Source: Marivita sp. XM-24bin2
GTDB taxonomy: Bacteria; Pseudomonadota; Alphaproteobacteria; Rhodobacterales; Rhodobacteraceae
DNA length: 64,000 nt
Direction of reading: 5' to 3'
Assembly: GCA_003149565.1 (NCBI GenBank)
Contig: QCWH01000011.1
Location: 1-64,000, forward strand
Under the pieces are notes generated by a model. The model made no database searches. It had not been told where the DNA came from and worked only from the letters and a program-made list of their open reading frames with translations. Positions 15,917-24,999 of the stretch are shown here, piece after piece; positions within the stretch are counted from its first letter, which is position 1; each line of letters opens with the position of its first letter. A program made the position numbers and the translations under genes.

Positions 15917-17079
15917 GCGGGAAGCCTTTGTTCCGCGAGGGTCACCCAATAGGAACAGCCGGTCGGGATAACCTCGTCGTTGAAATCGTATTCGGGGTGG
16001 TGAAGCCCTGGCCCCGCCCCAATCCCCAATTGGATATATGCTCCGGGACAGGCTTGCAGCATATAGGCAAAATCCTCACCACCCGTGGTGCGCGGCGCAT
16101 CGGTGATGCAATCTCCGGCAACGTCTCTGGCAGCCCCAATGCAGTGTTCGGTTTCTACGTCATGATTGACCAGGACCGGATAGGGTTCTTCGTCAAAGCC
16201 CAGTTCGGCCGTGGCACCATAGCTTTGCGCGGTGAGGTCCGCGATGGCCCGGATGCGCTCCAGCGTTTTCGCGCGCACCTCCATGTCGAAGCTGCGCACC
16301 GTGCCGCGCAGGACTGCATGCTCCGGAATCACGTTGAAGGCTTCAGACTCGGTTCGGAACGACGTGATCGACACCACCACCGCCTGTTGCGGATCGGTGT
16401 TCCGCGAGACGACCGACTGCAGCGCCATCACGATGGCGGAGCCCGCTAGGGTCGTGTCCACCGTATTGTTCGGGCGCGCGGCATGGCCGCCCTTTCCGCG
16501 AACATTGATGTGGAAACTGTCGACGGCGGCATAGAACGCTCCGGGTCGGATCGCGAAAGCGCCCAGCGGCAGAAGCGGCGAATTGTGCAACCCGTAAATT
16601 TCAGAGATGCCGAACTTTTCAATCAGGCCGTCCTGTACCATCGCTTTGGCCCCGGCATCCGCTTCTTCGGCAGGCTGGAACACGACGGCGACCGTGCCAT
16701 CGAAATTGCGGGTCTCTGCAAGATATTGCGCCGCGCCCAGTAACATCGCGGTGTGGCCGTCATGTCCGCAGGCGTGCATCTTGCCCGGCGTTTTTGACGC
16801 ATGCGCTGCGCCCGTCGCCTCAAAGATCGGCAGCGCGTCCATGTCAGCACGAAAGGCAATGGTCTTGCCAGATGTGTTCGTCTTGCCGTGGATCAGCGCG
16901 ACGATACCGGTCCGCCCGATCCCTTCGACCACGTTGTCACAGCCGAACGCGCGCAGCTTTTCTGCCACGATCCCCGCAGTGCGCGGGAGGTCATATTGCA
17001 GCTCCGGGTGCTCGTGCAGATCCCGTCTCCATGCGGTTATGTCTGAGTGCAATTCGGCAAAACGATTGCGGATGGGCAT
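15913..17079 (-). CDS. M20-family amidohydrolase (hippurate hydrolase-like)
   Basis: A 388-residue metal-dependent amidohydrolase of the M20D type. It shows the family start ITAWRRDLHEHPELQYDLPR, the motif RADMDALPI, the metal-binding HACGHDGHTAML, the PAEEADAGAKAM block with the catalytic/ligand Glu pair, and a C-terminal GGEDFAYMLQACPGAY. The enzymes cleave N-acyl amino acids or indole-/benzoyl-amino acid conjugates; the exact substrate is not readable. It lies 77 bases downstream of the GGT-family gene and is coupled to the amidase behind it. It is predicted to be cytoplasmic. Confidence 0.88.
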   Translation of the reverse strand: MPIRNRFAELHSDITAWRRDLHEHPELQYDLPRTAGIVAEKLRAFGCDNVVEGIGRTGIVALIHGKTNTSGKTIAFRADMDALPIFEATGAAHASKTPGKMHACGHDGHTAMLLGAAQYLAETRNFDGTVAVVFQPAEEADAGAKAMVQDGLIEKFGISEIYGLHNSPLLPLGAFAIRPGAFYAAVDSFHINVRGKGGHAARPNNTVDTTLAGSAIVMALQSVVSRNTDPQQAVVVSITSFRTESEAFNVIPEHAVLRGTVRSFDMEVRAKTLERIRAIADLTAQSYGATAELGFDEEPYPVLVNHDVETEHCIGAARDVAGDCITDAPRTTGGEDFAYMLQACPGAYIQLGIGAGPGLHHPEYDFNDEVIPTGCSYWVTLAEQRLPA

Positions 17080-17156
17080 AATGGCTCCCGTGCCTCATGT
17101 GGGTGGATGTCCGTATCAGACCCGATAACCGAGTGAGTGGCAAACGGGAAAACCGC

Positions 17157-18938
17157 CTAGCGTCCGACCGCGTAAGCCTGCATCAAACGCGGCGTGGCAG
17201 CCGCGCGCAGCAGACCGTCCGGCTCGCGCAGCGCGGCGGTCAGCCGGCCCACTGTCCAAGGTTCGGCCACGGTCAAGACATGCCCGCGCGCGCGCAGCTC
17301 GGCGATCACATCCTCGCCCACATTGGGTTCGATCATCATTTCGCCTGGGCGCACTTCACGCGGAAAGAATGACCCCTGAAAATGCATCGAATGGAACAGC
17401 GGCTGGTCCATGCATTCCTGCAACCCCATGCCAAAATGCACAAACCGCAGGAACCAGATCAACTGCCATTGATCCTGCTGATCACCTCCCGGTGTACCAA
17501 AGACCAACTGGCGCCCATCCTTTTCAGCAAGGCTCGGCGTCAAGGTTGTCCGCGGCCGGTGTTTTGGAGCGAGCGTGCTGGGCAGGCCCTCTTCGAGCCA
17601 GAACATCTGGGCGCGTGAATTGAGCGGGAACCCAAGTCCGGGGATGACTGGATTGCTTTGCAGCCAGCCGCCCGAAGGTGTGGCTGACACCATATTGCCC
17701 CAACGGTCGATGATATCGAGATGAACCGTGTCGCCACGCTTTTCAGTGAGATGAGACATGGTGGGTTCCTGCGCGGCAACCGGACCCACATTAAAATCAC
17801 GCTGCGCCCGTTCGACATATGCATCCGCTAGATGCTCAAATCCCGGAACCCGACCGGGGCGCTGCTCGACCGACGCAGTGTCGCCGATCAGGGCGCGGCG
17901 TTCGGCATTGTAGGCGTCATCAAGCAGCACATCCATCGGTATTTCGCTGAAATCCGGATCGCCGTAATATGCCTCCCGATCTGCATAGGCGAGCTTGATT
18001 GCTTCGATCACGGTATGCACAAATTCGGCCCCGTTCGGGTCCATCGCGCCGAGATCACATCCCTTCAGGATGGCGAGCGCCTGCAGGAGCACCGGCCCTT
18101 GAGACCACGCTTGGGTCTTGTGGACCGTCCAGCCGTGGTACTCATAGCTGAGCGGGCTCTCATAGGTGGCGCGCCAGTCTGCCATGTCGGAAGCGGACAG
18201 GACAGCAGAGTGTTTTTCGTCCGACACATCCATCACATGCGCATCAGACAGGTAGTCGAAGATAGCTTCAGCGACGAAACCTTCACGCCACTCCCCCCGG
18301 GCGGTCTCGATCTGGTCCTCGCGGGTCTCGCCTGCGCTGTTGGCCAAGCGCTCATACGTCGCCGCAAGATCGGGGTTCTTCAACAAATCATGCGGCTCTG
18401 GCGCTTTGCCGTCCTGCAGCCACACCTTGGCAGAGCTTGGCCATTCTGTTTCAAAGAATTCTGCCAAGCTGGCAATTGTCTGTGCGACCCGGGGCAAAAC
18501 GGGATGCCCGTCGCGCGCATAGTCGATCGCAGGTTGCATGACCTCACGCAGCGACAGTGTGCCGTGGTCGCGCAACATGATCATCCAGCCGTCAAACGCA
18601 CCGGGCACCACCGTAGACAACAGACCGGATCCCGGCACGAGCGTGAGACCTTCTGCCTTGTAATGCGCCAGCGTGGCGGCCTCCGGCGCGACACCTTGTG
18701 CGCACAGCACGTCCACCCGTCCGGTGTCTGCAGAATAGAAGATCGCCGGCATATCGCCAGCGGGGCCATTCAGATGCGGCTCGACCACCTGAAGCGTCAA
18801 AGCCGTCGCAACCGCCGCATCAAAGGCATTTCCGCCTTTTTCAAGGATGCTCATACCAACAGCAGAGGCAATCCAATGCGTCGAGGTGACAACGCCGAAA
18901 GTCCCGCGGATTTCAGGTCGGGTGGTGAAGTCTGACAT
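17157..18938 (-). CDS. ggt: Gamma-glutamyltransferase-family Ntn hydrolase
   Basis: A 593-residue protein of the GGT family. The N-terminal half has VTSTHWIASAVGMSILEKGG and NAFDAAVATALTLQVVEPHL. The processing/catalytic Thr is expected in KRGDTVHLDIIDRWGNMVSA, followed by GFPLNSRAQMF and LVFGTPGGDQQDQWQL. Members self-cleave at that Thr and transfer or hydrolyse gamma-glutamyl groups; several subgroups act on other amides. No signal peptide is visible, so it is probably cytoplasmic, unlike classical periplasmic GGT. ATG at 18938 has GGAGG just upstream. It heads the minus-strand catabolic gene series, and its segment behind the catalytic Thr (TPSGGWLQSNP) differs from textbook GGT, so the substrate may not be glutathione. 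Confidence 0.83.
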   Translation of the reverse strand: MSDFTTRPEIRGTFGVVTSTHWIASAVGMSILEKGGNAFDAAVATALTLQVVEPHLNGPAGDMPAIFYSADTGRVDVLCAQGVAPEAATLAHYKAEGLTLVPGSGLLSTVVPGAFDGWMIMLRDHGTLSLREVMQPAIDYARDGHPVLPRVAQTIASLAEFFETEWPSSAKVWLQDGKAPEPHDLLKNPDLAATYERLANSAGETREDQIETARGEWREGFVAEAIFDYLSDAHVMDVSDEKHSAVLSASDMADWRATYESPLSYEYHGWTVHKTQAWSQGPVLLQALAILKGCDLGAMDPNGAEFVHTVIEAIKLAYADREAYYGDPDFSEIPMDVLLDDAYNAERRALIGDTASVEQRPGRVPGFEHLADAYVERAQRDFNVGPVAAQEPTMSHLTEKRGDTVHLDIIDRWGNMVSATPSGGWLQSNPVIPGLGFPLNSRAQMFWLEEGLPSTLAPKHRPRTTLTPSLAEKDGRQLVFGTPGGDQQDQWQLIWFLRFVHFGMGLQECMDQPLFHSMHFQGSFFPREVRPGEMMIEPNVGEDVIAELRARGHVLTVAEPWTVGRLTAALREPDGLLRAAATPRLMQAYAVGR

Positions 18939-18993
18939 GGTGCCTCCGGATTGCGCCCTTTTGGACTGCGCTGGGGTTGGGCCATCCGGAAAT

Positions 18994-19079
18994 TGGTGCG
19001 GGCGGTGGGACTCGAACCCACACGGCACTAAGGCCTTCGGATTTTAAGTCCGATATGTCTACCATTCCATCACGCCCGC
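18994..19079 (-). tRNA. tRNA-Leu (anticodon TAA)
   Basis: The minus strand folds as an 86-base tRNA with encoded CCA. The 7-base acceptor arms are GCGGGCG and CGCCCGC, the T arm has GGTTCGAGTCCC, the anticodon stem-loop CGGACTTAAAATCCG gives anticodon TAA, and there is a long variable arm as expected for leucine tRNA. Confidence 0.95.
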
Positions 19080-19165
19080 GTTGCCTTATCCCTAGCGGGG
19101 GCATCGGGCGAAAACAATGGGTTGGTTGGTCTAATTCCTATCAGGGCCAAGACGGCCTCATCGCA

Positions 19166-19714
19166 TCATAGTTCGTCGCCCTCTGGGTCCTTGATCAACG
19201 CACGCTCGCTCAACCAAGGGTTCAACGCGACCGCAGCCTTCAGGAGTGGCTGAGCTTCATCTTCGCGCCCCATCGCTATCAGGGTCAGCGCCTTGCCGGT
19301 CAACGCGCCCGTGTGCCGGGGGTTCAAGGCAATGGCCTGATCGAGGTCCGGCAAAACAGCAGGATAATCCCCACGCAGGTAATTCACGAAAGCCCGCTGG
19401 TTATAGCCTTCCGCATAAAACGGGCAGTATGAGACCAGCTTATTCAAACGGTCCACAGCGCGGAGGTAATCACCCACTCGCATCGCCCGCAAGGCCTCGT
19501 TCAGCATCATCTGTGACGGCTCATCAGGCGCTTCGAGCCACAACTCCCACAGCTGGTCAGAGTAGGCACCGGCAGCAAACCCATTCGGCGCGCGTTGAAT
19601 TTCGGAATAGAGGCGGTCCATCGCAGCCGAGTGATCGGGCGCGACAGGACACCCATCGGCGAATGCGGTTTGGCCCACAAAAATGAACGCGAGTGCAGAG
19701 ACGAACTGTTTCAT
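19166..19714 (-). CDS. Exported TPR-repeat protein
   Basis: A 182-residue protein with an N-terminal signal peptide (KQFVSALAFIFVGQTAFADG, cleavage after AFA) and at least two tetratricopeptide-like repeats (AVDRLNKLVSYCPFYAEGYN, DLDQAIALNPRHTGALTGKA, LLKAAVALNPWL). It is expected in the periplasm as a protein-interaction module; no enzymatic motif is seen. The ATG at 19714 starts the signal peptide; the upstream extension is not signal-like. It lies between tRNA-Leu and the putR regulator, all on the minus strand, and no functional link is evident. Confidence 0.78.
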   Translation of the reverse strand: MKQFVSALAFIFVGQTAFADGCPVAPDHSAAMDRLYSEIQRAPNGFAAGAYSDQLWELWLEAPDEPSQMMLNEALRAMRVGDYLRAVDRLNKLVSYCPFYAEGYNQRAFVNYLRGDYPAVLPDLDQAIALNPRHTGALTGKALTLIAMGREDEAQPLLKAAVALNPWLSERALIKDPEGDEL

Positions 19715-19745
19715 GGGATTATTAGCTAGGACCGGCCGCAATCGG

Positions 19746-20216
19746 TCAAGTCACGTTCCCGAAAGCCTCTTCTTTCACCGCCTGCATCGCGACATAGGTC
19801 GACGTTGCCGCGACATGTGGAAGGGTCGAGATTTTTTCCGCCAGAACCTGACGATAGCTGCGCATGTTCGCCGTACGCACCTTTAGAAGGTAGTCAAAGT
19901 TTCCTGCAATGAGGTGAGCTTGCTCAATCTCGGGAATCTTCGCAACAGCTTCGTTGAACGCCGCAAGCGCCGCCTCGCGCGTATGGGTCATTTTGACCTC
20001 GACAAACGCGATATGGTCCAAACCAAGCCGAATGGGATCAAGAAGCGCGCGATACCCTTGGATCGCACCCATCTCCTCCAACCGTCTCAACCGCGCTTGC
20101 GTGGGAGATTTCGACAATCCGATGCGACGCGACAGCTCGGTAATTGAGACTCGACCGTCGCGCGCCATCTCTTGCAATATCGCTTGGTCGAATCTGTCTA
20201 AATCAGAAATGATCAA
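19746..20216 (-). CDS. putR: Lrp/AsnC-family regulator of putA (PutR)
   Basis: A 156-residue Lrp/AsnC protein: an N-terminal helix-turn-helix (LDRFDQAILQEMARDGRVSI, ELSRRIGLSKSPTQARLRRL) and a C-terminal RAM/ligand-sensing domain (IPEIEQAHLIAGNFDYLLKV). The start is taken as TTG at 20216 because AAAGGA lies 8 bases upstream and the protein then has the usual Lrp length; the longer frame runs into the divergent putA region. Divergent adjacency to putA is the arrangement known in alphaproteobacteria, where PutR activates proline catabolism when proline is present. Its binding site should be in 20217-20327. Confidence 0.88.
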   Translation of the reverse strand: MIISDLDRFDQAILQEMARDGRVSITELSRRIGLSKSPTQARLRRLEEMGAIQGYRALLDPIRLGLDHIAFVEVKMTHTREAALAAFNEAVAKIPEIEQAHLIAGNFDYLLKVRTANMRSYRQVLAEKISTLPHVAATSTYVAMQAVKEEAFGNVT

Positions 20217-20327
20217 ATCGACTGTCCTTTCTATTAAAATCAGGTCATTTTCCGGAGATAGGACCAGAACTCCGGCACTTTCTCTCCCCCATACGCGATA
20301 TCCTACACCAAATGACTGGAGTTCGCC

Positions 20328-23300
20328 ATGCCTCGTGATGATATGCCAAATCTGCGTCCCCGGATCGACGAAAACACCTATGCCAACGAAAAGCAGGTGC
20401 TCGATCACCTGCGCTTTTCCGCGGCGCTGAGCCAATCCGACCGCGATGCGATCAAAAACGATGCGACCAAGCTGGTAACTGCGATCCGCGAGGATTCCCG
20501 TCCTGGTCTGATGGAAGTGTTCCTCAGCGAGTATGGCCTCTCCACCGAAGAAGGCATTGCTCTGATGTGTCTTGCCGAGGCCCTGTTACGGGTGCCTGAT
20601 GCGGACACCATTGATGCCTTGATCGAAGACAAAATCGCCCCCTCGAACTGGGCCAGCCATCTCGGCGAAAGCACGTCACCATTGGTGAACGCATCAACAT
20701 GGGCATTGATGCTGACGGGTAAGGTCCTGAAGGATGAGAACCCCGGTCCCGTGGGCCATTTGCGCGGTGCCATCAAACGTCTTGGCGAACCTGTGATTCG
20801 CACGGCTGTGGGGCGCGCGATGAAGGAAATGGGCGCCCAGTTCGTTTTGGGCGAGACGATCCAATCCGCGATGAAGCGCGCCGCCAAGATGGAGGCGAAG
20901 GGTTACACCTATTCATACGACATGCTGGGTGAGGCGGCACGGACGGAAACCGACGCGCGCCGCTATCATCTGTCCTATTCCCGGGCCATCAGCGCAATTG
21001 CCGAAGCCGCCAAGTCGAAGGACATCCGCGAGAATCCGGGCATCTCCGTCAAACTATCCGCACTGCATCCGCGCTACGAAGAGGCGCAGCAGGATACTGT
21101 CATGAACGAGGTGGTGCCACGGCTGCGGACACTGGCGCAACTGGCCCGATCTGCGGGGATTGGGCTGAACATCGACGCCGAGGAAGCAGATCGCCTGTCA
21201 ATCTCGCTCGACGTCATTGAAACCGTGCTTTCCGAGCCATCCCTCAAGGGCTGGGACGGGTTCGGCGTTGTGGTTCAGGCCTACGGTCAGCGCGCAGGAC
21301 ATGTGATTGACTGGCTCTACAATCTGGCCGAGCGGCTGGATCGCAAGATCATGGTTCGACTGGTGAAAGGCGCTTACTGGGACACGGAAATAAAGCGCGC
21401 CCAGGTCGCGGGCCTTGCGGCATTTCCCGTCTTCACCGCCAAGCACCATACCGACATCAGCTACATCGCCAATGCGCGCAAGTTGCTGAGCATGACAGAT
21501 CGGATTTATCCACAATTCGCAACGCATAATGCACACACAGTGGCCGCGATCCTGCACATGGCCACGGACCGCAATGCCTTCGAGTTCCAGCGACTGCATG
21601 GCATGGGTGAAGCGCTGCACGATATCGTCAAAGACGCCGAGGGCACACGCTGTCGAATCTATGCTCCGGTCGGCGCGCATCGCGATCTGCTGGCTTACCT
21701 CGTGCGTCGTCTTTTGGAGAATGGCGCGAACAGTTCCTTTGTGAACCAGATCGTGGATACGGATGTACCTGCTTCCGAGGTGGCCTCCGACCCGTTTGAC
21801 GCGCAGGACGTTCCGCACCTTCCAACTGGACCCGAATTGTTCGCGCCCGAACGACCAAATTCGATGGGGTGGGACCTTACGCATCGGCCAACCCGTTCAA
21901 CGATCGAAGAGGCGCGCATGCCGTTCGCAACGGTGCAATGGTCTGCAACACCACTGGTGGCAACAGAAGCCGACAACGGAGCAACGGAGCCGGTCATCAA
22001 CCCGGCCCGTCCGGGCGATACTGTCGGTTCTATCACCTGGGCCGACGCCGAAACTGTGACGTCGGCCTGTGGTTCGGCATCCCCCTGGACCGCAAACGCA
22101 CAAGAGCGTGCAAAGGTTTTGAATAAGGCCGCGGATCTTTACGAAGCCAACTATGGCGAGCTTTTTGCCTTGCTCGCCCGGGAGGCGGGTAAGTCGCTGC
22201 TCGACGCCGTTGCCGAACTGCGCGAGGCGGTGGATTTTCTGCGCTATTACGCTGCCCGGGCCGAAGGCCCTGACCCGCAAGGGGTCTTCGCCTGCATCAG
22301 TCCCTGGAATTTCCCATTGGCAATTTTTACCGGGCAGATTGCTGCAGCTTTGGCGACCGGCAATGCTGTTCTGGCCAAACCGGCGGAGCAAACACCTTTG
22401 ATTGCCCATCGGGCGGCTCAGTTGCTGCACGAGGCGGGCGTCCCGAAAACCGCTCTTCAACTGTTGCCCGGCGCGGGGGATGTCGGCGCTGCACTGACCT
22501 CACATCCTGCGATCAAAGGCGTTGCTTTCACCGGCTCGACCGAAACTGCGCAGATCATTCATCGCAGCATGGCCGAACATCTTGACCCAGGCGCACCTCT
22601 GATCGCCGAGACCGGCGGGCTCAATGCAATGATTGTCGACAGCACGGCGCTGCCGGAACAAGCGGTGCAGGCGATTGTGGAATCCGCATTCCAATCCGCA
22701 GGCCAGCGCTGCTCTGCCCTGCGCTGCCTTTATGTGCAGGAAGATATTGCAGACAGTTTTATTGACATGCTGACCGGCGCCATGGACGCGCTGGTGATTG
22801 GCGATCCGTGGATCTACGGCACCGATGTTGGACCCGCCATTGATGCCGAAGCGCGCGATGGGATCATCTCTTACGTCGATGCGGCAGAGGTGGAAGGCCG
22901 TGTTCTGCATCGCCTCTCCCTGCCCGGCGGTGGTACTTTCGTGCCGCCGACCCTGATCCGCGTGTCCGGCATCACTGATCTGGAACGTGAGGTGTTCGGT
23001 CCTGTCCTTCACATTGCGACGTTCAAATCCAAAGACATCGACACCGTGATCGACGCCATCATCGACACTGGGTACGGACTGACCTTTGGGCTGCAAACTC
23101 GGATCGATGACCGCGTGCAGCATGTCTCGGAACGGATCAAGGCGGGCAATATCTACGTGAACCGGAATCAAATCGGTGCGATTGTCGGCAGTCAGCCTTT
23201 CGGTGGTGAGGGACTTTCGGGCACAGGTCCGAAAGCGGGCGGGCCAAATTATCTGACCCGATTCCGCACGCATCCTGCACCTGACGTCACCGAAAACTGG

Positions 23301-23750
23301 GCAACGCAAGACAAAAAGGACCGTCTGGCCAAAGCGCTGATGGCCACGTCAGGCAAACACAACGTGACAAAGACCACCCTGCCCGGGCCGACCGGTGAGT
23401 CCAACGTGCTGACGGCGATGGCGCGTGGTCCAATCCTGTGTCTGGGGCCCGGCGCGACCACTGCATCAAAGCAAGCGAAGGCCGTCGAAGCTTTGGGTGG
23501 AACCGCTGTCGTCGCGGAAGGCCGTATAGAGGCGGAGTGGCTGGTCGATTTGCCAACGGATGGGGTGATCTGGTGGGGAGATAACCAGACTGCGCGGGCA
23601 TTGCGCACTGTCTTGGCTCAACGCTCGGGGCCGATCCTGCCCTTGATCACCGGCATGCCCGATAAAGGTCATGTCTGTCACGAACGCCATGTCTGCGTCG
23701 ACACCACTGCCTCGGGCGGAAACGCACAGCTTCTGAGCGGCGCGGCTTGA
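20328..23750 (+). CDS. putA: Bifunctional proline dehydrogenase / P5C dehydrogenase
   Basis: A 1140-residue PutA. The proline dehydrogenase barrel spans about residues 90-470 ([43 protein letters not shown]). The aldehyde dehydrogenase domain follows from about 530 to 1000 ([42 protein letters not shown], catalytic Cys in [14 protein letters not shown]). A C-terminal extension of about 100 residues follows. The enzyme oxidises proline to glutamate in two steps with FAD and NAD and channels the intermediate. No N-terminal ribbon-helix-helix DNA-binding domain is seen, which fits regulation by the separate divergent putR. The start at 20328 has TGGAG upstream. Confidence 0.97.
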   Translation: MPRDDMPNLRPRIDENTYANEKQVLDHLRFSAALSQSDRDAIKNDATKLVTAIREDSRPGLMEVFLSEYGLSTEEGIALMCLAEALLRVPDADTIDALIEDKIAPSNWASHLGESTSPLVNASTWALMLTGKVLKDENPGPVGHLRGAIKRLGEPVIRTAVGRAMKEMGAQFVLGETIQSAMKRAAKMEAKGYTYSYDMLGEAARTETDARRYHLSYSRAISAIAEAAKSKDIRENPGISVKLSALHPRYEEAQQDTVMNEVVPRLRTLAQLARSAGIGLNIDAEEADRLSISLDVIETVLSEPSLKGWDGFGVVVQAYGQRAGHVIDWLYNLAERLDRKIMVRLVKGAYWDTEIKRAQVAGLAAFPVFTAKHHTDISYIANARKLLSMTDRIYPQFATHNAHTVAAILHMATDRNAFEFQRLHGMGEALHDIVKDAEGTRCRIYAPVGAHRDLLAYLVRRLLENGANSSFVNQIVDTDVPASEVASDPFDAQDVPHLPTGPELFAPERPNSMGWDLTHRPTRSTIEEARMPFATVQWSATPLVATEADNGATEPVINPARPGDTVGSITWADAETVTSACGSASPWTANAQERAKVLNKAADLYEANYGELFALLAREAGKSLLDAVAELREAVDFLRYYAARAEGPDPQGVFACISPWNFPLAIFTGQIAAALATGNAVLAKPAEQTPLIAHRAAQLLHEAGVPKTALQLLPGAGDVGAALTSHPAIKGVAFTGSTETAQIIHRSMAEHLDPGAPLIAETGGLNAMIVDSTALPEQAVQAIVESAFQSAGQRCSALRCLYVQEDIADSFIDMLTGAMDALVIGDPWIYGTDVGPAIDAEARDGIISYVDAAEVEGRVLHRLSLPGGGTFVPPTLIRVSGITDLEREVFGPVLHIATFKSKDIDTVIDAIIDTGYGLTFGLQTRIDDRVQHVSERIKAGNIYVNRNQIGAIVGSQPFGGEGLSGTGPKAGGPNYLTRFRTHPAPDVTENWATQDKKDRLAKALMATSGKHNVTKTTLPGPTGESNVLTAMARGPILCLGPGATTASKQAKAVEALGGTAVVAEGRIEAEWLVDLPTDGVIWWGDNQTARALRTVLAQRSGPILPLITGMPDKGHVCHERHVCVDTTASGGNAQLLSGAA

Positions 23751-23781
23751 CGCGCCGCCGCTTTGGCACAACTGTCGCCGC

Positions 23782-24525
23782 ATGTTTCCAATCCGCGACC
23801 ACAATCCGTCGGGCCGCACGCCCTTTGTCACATACGCGCTGATTATCGCGAATGTTGGTATCTTTCTGAGCTATTGGCCGCTGATGCAAAGCGATCAACA
23901 GATCATGCGCTTTTACTTTGACTACGCTTTGATCCCGGCATTGGTCAGCGAGGGTCAGGGCTTCAGCGGATTCTTCACCTCCATGTTTCTGCATGGCGGC
24001 TGGATGCATCTGATCGGAAATATGCTTTTCCTGTTTATCTTCGGCGACAATATCGAAGACGAGATGGGCCATATCGGCTTTATTCTGTTCTACCTTGCCG
24101 CCGGGCTGGGCGCGGGCTTCATCCACTATATCAGTGCACCGGGGTCCCCCGTTCCAACCGTCGGTGCCTCCGGTGCCATTGCGGGGGTGATGGGCGGGTA
24201 TCTCCTGCTTTTTCCCAAGGCAAAGGTCGATATTCTTATCATCATTGTAATCATTTTCCGTATTATCCCGATCCCGGCCTGGATCATGCTGGGACTGTGG
24301 TTCGCCATGCAGATTTTTGGCGGGTTCGGTACGGCCGCCGACGAAGGTGGCGTGGCTTACTGGGCGCATGTGGGCGGATTTGTCATCGGGCTAGTGCTCA
24401 CGACACCGCTTTGGTTGCGGCTTGGTGGACCGCAATTCTGGACACGTACCGAAGGCCACCCGCCGCATCCCGAAGCCAAATACAGGCTTTCGCGATCACG
24501 TGTGCCGTCGGTGCGCCGGAAATGA
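23782..24525 (+). CDS. Rhomboid-family intramembrane serine protease
   Basis: A 247-residue membrane protein with at least six hydrophobic helices. The rhomboid catalytic dyad is visible as S130 in GASGAIAG and H196 in AYWAHVGGF, with the supporting HLIGN (N80) and the FTSMFLHGGWMH loop before it. Rhomboids cut single-pass membrane proteins within the bilayer; the substrate here is unknown. It lies 31 bases behind putA on the same strand, and its stop overlaps the start of the GFA gene (ATGA), so the two are coupled. Confidence 0.92.
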   Translation: MFPIRDHNPSGRTPFVTYALIIANVGIFLSYWPLMQSDQQIMRFYFDYALIPALVSEGQGFSGFFTSMFLHGGWMHLIGNMLFLFIFGDNIEDEMGHIGFILFYLAAGLGAGFIHYISAPGSPVPTVGASGAIAGVMGGYLLLFPKAKVDILIIIVIIFRIIPIPAWIMLGLWFAMQIFGGFGTAADEGGVAYWAHVGGFVIGLVLTTPLWLRLGGPQFWTRTEGHPPHPEAKYRLSRSRVPSVRRK

Positions 24526-24890
24526 CGAACAAGATCAAGCTCGCCTGCCATTGCGGCGCGGTCGAGTTAGCAGTCAGCCTCAAAAATGGCCTGGAGACCG
24601 CGCGGCGGTGTGATTGCAGCTATTGCAAACGGCGGGGGACCCCGACCGCGAGCGTGGCGCGCAACAATCTGGAGATCCTCAAAGGAGCGGAGAACCTGAA
24701 CCTTTATTCCTTTGGAACCCACACGGCGCAGCACTATTTCTGCAAAACCTGCGGAATCTATACGCATCACCAACGCCGATCCGATCCAGACGAATATGGC
24801 GTGAACATGGGATGTATCGAAGGCGTGAACCCTAAGGATTATGAACCAATCGGCTGGCATGACGGCGTGAATCATCCTTCGGATGAATGA
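24522..24890 (+). CDS. GFA-family zinc protein (CENP-V/GFA)
   Basis: A 122-residue protein of the glutathione-dependent formaldehyde-activating (GFA/CENP-V) fold. It has the zinc-binding cysteine clusters CHCGAVE, CDCSYCKRRG and FCKTCGIYTHH. Family members bind two zinc ions; Gfa itself was proposed to speed glutathione-formaldehyde adduct formation, but most homologues have no proven role. The start is fixed by the four-base overlap with the rhomboid gene. The longer frame upstream lies inside the rhomboid gene. Confidence 0.9.
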   Translation: MTNKIKLACHCGAVELAVSLKNGLETARRCDCSYCKRRGTPTASVARNNLEILKGAENLNLYSFGTHTAQHYFCKTCGIYTHHQRRSDPDEYGVNMGCIEGVNPKDYEPIGWHDGVNHPSDE

Positions 24891-24999
24891 TCCTGACACG
24901 CTAGACCCCAATTCCAAACAAAGCCTGAAGACGCGCGATTGCACGGACCTGCCTGCGCGTGTATCCCTCGGCAAAATCGATTTTCAAAGGAACGCGATC

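Noticed and set aside
18939..19028. In-frame extension of the GGT-family protein into the tRNA-Leu region
   Set aside because: The extension is encoded by tRNA and spacer DNA, while ATG 18938 has a GGAGG ribosome site and begins the conserved sequence.
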